A DNA stretch of 64,000 bases, from positions 1,291,001-1,355,000 of the forward strand of contig JACSYO010001581.1 in NCBI GenBank assembly GCA_016806645.1, in the 5' to 3' direction. Both the position numbers and the translations under genes were made by a program. Shown one piece after another: positions 61,381 through 64,000 of this stretch. The notes below the pieces were generated by a model that worked only from the letters and a program-made list of their open reading frames with translations, was not told the DNA's origin and did no database searches. How positions within the stretch are numbered: position 1 is the stretch's first letter; every line of letters starts with the position of its first letter. Origin of the DNA: Ophiodon elongatus (lineage: Eukaryota > Chordata > Actinopteri > Perciformes > Hexagrammidae).

Positions 61381-64000
61381 GACCACAGCCTCCTGCCATT
61401 CTCTCTGTTAGGACTGTTGCCATCTTCAGCCAAGCTACACCTTCAGGGACCTGGTCATTTACCATCTAATGGCGAGTGGAGGAAGCCTGTGAAGAGTTTT
61501 CAGTCATCTCCACCGTCACGGTCCTCAACATGAGACAGGTCTGCGACTCAGGACGATACAGAGCCTTTGTGCAAATAAATCATTAGCTCTTAGAGAGACT
61601 GTTCACTTTCTTTTTAACAGCATACCAGGCTAATGGAGCACTGCTTAAACCAGAGAGGTCATCTTCCCAGAGCAAAACCTCGACTCGAACCCAAGTGGCA
61701 TTCCCAAATGAGAAGCAAATGTTTCCCAGGACAGATTTACGAGACACCGTCGCTTCAAGTAATGCTAACTACAGTACAGAGCTCAGAAAACATATGGTGA
61801 CTAAGACAGGTAGGCAATCAAAAGAAGGTTGGCTGCAATGGCATACTAATCCAGCTGTCATGTTGTAGACCTGTCCATGATGGTAGGATTTTAGTGTGAG
61901 GATCTCACGGTCTTTTAGACAATGTATGATTTTTTTTGTATTAGAAGTCATAGTAACAAGGAACATTGATTATCTGGTTGGTATACAATATACACTTCAT
62001 CTTCAAAACAAATGTGTATCTCATCTTCCAGATCTCTCTGTGAAGTACTCACATGTCCCAATCCGAGGAAAACTTTAATCTAAGGGCAGACATTTGCTAA
62101 TTAGCACAAAACACCAAGAGAAAAGTGGTGCATTATAATCGGGTCTAAATTAATGCTCTTAGCCTTAAGTTAACTCTTACTTCTGTTGGGAGCAGATCAA
62201 TTAATGCTATCGACTGTAGCAGAGTGACGCATCTTATTACATCCCCAATGAAAGCAATCCAATGATTGAAAAAAGAATAATGACTCAATGACTCAAACTC
62301 AATGAGGCCAGAAACAAAATGGAGCTGGATCATTATTTCCAACTATTTTATGCTCATGCTGTGCGAATCAAAATCAATACAAGAGTGTTGAAACCAATTG
62401 GTGACCAACAGCCATAAACTGAAGCACAGATGATTTCATACATCAAAGCGTGGTCTCGAAAACAAACCCGAACAAATGAATGTGTAACATTATACATTGT
62501 ACAACTAGACAACAGCCACTAAAAAACTTCAACATAATACTACACAAAGAAGTTAAGTGGTTTAATGGATCAGAGATTATTATCTGTCAGTGTTCTACCA
62601 TAAACAGGGTAAGGTTGCATACATGGCTAATTGCCAGTACTTAATGCTCTCCTGCTGAGACCTACAATATGCCAACTAAAAAGGCATCAGGCTTTCAGCT
62701 GACAAATGGTTGCCACAATCACACTTATAGCATTAACCAGCTTATGGTGTAAGCACAGTAAGATGAGCCCAAACAACGGATGTCTATATCAAGATTAGTC
62801 AATTTATAAAACCACATAGGCAGATTAGGTGTCTAATTCTACTGACCCTCTGAAACAAATCTGGGTTTATTATCCAAGGAGCTCCAAACCTATGACTCAA
62901 GCCAAGTTTTAACAGCTGCTCCAGCAGACAGATTACTAAAGACCCTCTACTACCAGATGATCCGGTCAAGCAATCCTTATCAGGCTACATACGCTTAAAG
63001 AAATCAATTTCATTAGCTATCCACATAATGCAGCACAGTGGCCAAAGCGGTTTACTTCCTTTATAAAATAATGATAGTGATAATAGTGATTAAAGAAAAC
63101 TCTTATCATAAAACACAAAGGTTATGTATCGCTTTTCTATTGGGAAGCAAACAATGTAAAGATTTACATTACAAATCTCTATAAAACATCCACTTGTTGT
63201 TTCAATAAATGTAATGGGACATACAGTAGACATGTGTGGCGTTATACAGAAATAAGTAACTTATTGTAGTAATAAATAAAATGCTAACTTAAATTTCACA
63301 TCACAGGAGGAATTACCGTGCGTTCAAATGGAACTACTGAACAGAATTCATTTTGTGCTACAAATAAATCACTCAGATGAAAATAATCACCTTTAATAAC
63401 CACTGGGGCATGAGAGTTATTAAAGGTCACAATATCAGAGCTCGCAGGCCTCCAATCTCCTCGCTGCTGTAACAAAGCACATTAAACCCACATGGTGTCT
63501 GCATGACCTCCTGTTATCTGAACATGAACAGTTACTAAACAAAATGTCTGCGCAGTAACTACGGTAAGTCAGATAGAACGTTTTGAAGGCCGGTGTTAGA
63601 GGAGTGGGGAGTGACATCTTTTGGCACGGATGACTGAGCATTAGATGATTGTCTCAGCTTGTCTCAATGAGAAATTGAGATTACCAGGTCAAAATGGCAG
63701 TGGTCGATGATGTCGATAAAGTTGTTGTGAGTGTGTCATGCCAAGAGTGTTGGGGGACTGTTAAGTGGCTCCATGCAGACTGGAGTTTGGGTGTCTGGCG
63801 ATTGCACCCAGACAGACTCCAAAGCTTTGCGTGCAATATGGTGTCTGTCAAGTTCACAGCTGAACAGCAGGAACTTGAAAACGCATCCTGCATGCGTCCA
63901 AAAAACAGTGAAGGGAGGACCAAAGTGTGTCCTAAAGCCCCTTGCGGCAGAGGGGGGCAGAGACGTGTGTTCAGCCGGTGGGTTTAGTCAGATACACACT
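61381..64000. other. 3' flank, nothing firmly recognised
   Basis: AT-rich until about 63400. 63680-63980 is GC-balanced and open on both strands, but it shows no recognised domain and no splice-bounded exon. It could be the start of a neighbouring gene or regulatory DNA; undecided. Confidence 0.35.

Overview
The window reads as teleost fish genomic DNA, most likely a percomorph. It is AT-rich overall, dominated by non-coding sequence, full of (CA)n, (TA)n and (CT)n microsatellites, and carries teleost-type tRNA-derived SINEs and decayed DNA transposons. No prokaryotic gene organisation, operon or CRISPR array is present. One protein-coding gene can be reconstructed with confidence. It is a complete coding sequence for the T-box transcription factor Tbx4, on the + strand, in eight exons from 17734 to 33517. 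The exons join in frame at consensus GT/AG junctions into a 545-residue protein, about the length of human TBX4.

Layout. 1-17.7 kb: upstream flank, with an eight-copy minisatellite (675-870), a non-autonomous DNA transposon (about 4139-4833), two CpG islands (about 10.8-11.1 kb and 12.85-13.18 kb), a TATA-box/splice-donor pair (9719-9860), a G-rich 7-mer array (15656-15789) and a short TIR element (about 16182-16514). 17.7-33.5 kb: tbx4, whose largest intron (18351-26230) contains a foldback/MITE element with long imperfect terminal inverted repeats (20420-21039) and sequences that look non-repetitive and may be regulatory. 33.5-about 35.15 kb: probable tbx4 3' UTR, ending near a canonical poly(A) signal (35123). 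35.2-64 kb: gene-poor 3' flank with SINEs, a mosaic of teleost repeats (40.8-41.7 kb), a degenerate minisatellite rich in TTCnnnGAA motifs (53.34-54.03 kb) abutting a truncated Tc1-like transposon (about 54.03-54.54 kb), a forkhead-like 12-bp palindrome (49211-49241) and a short telomere-like tract beside a perfect hairpin (61334-61380). No exon of a neighbouring gene was recognised, so tbx4 sits alone in long flanks, as is common for developmental regulators with distal enhancers.

Biology. Tbx4 is the T-box factor of the hindlimb or pelvic-fin field and of lung/swim-bladder mesenchyme in vertebrates. The protein here looks intact. I found no convincing evidence of a previously undescribed protein system. 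The most interesting material is non-coding: candidate first exon and promoter sites, candidate limb/visceral enhancers placed where tetrapod Tbx4 enhancers lie, and unusual repeat structures. All enhancer calls are inferences from local composition and position only, because no alignment could be run.
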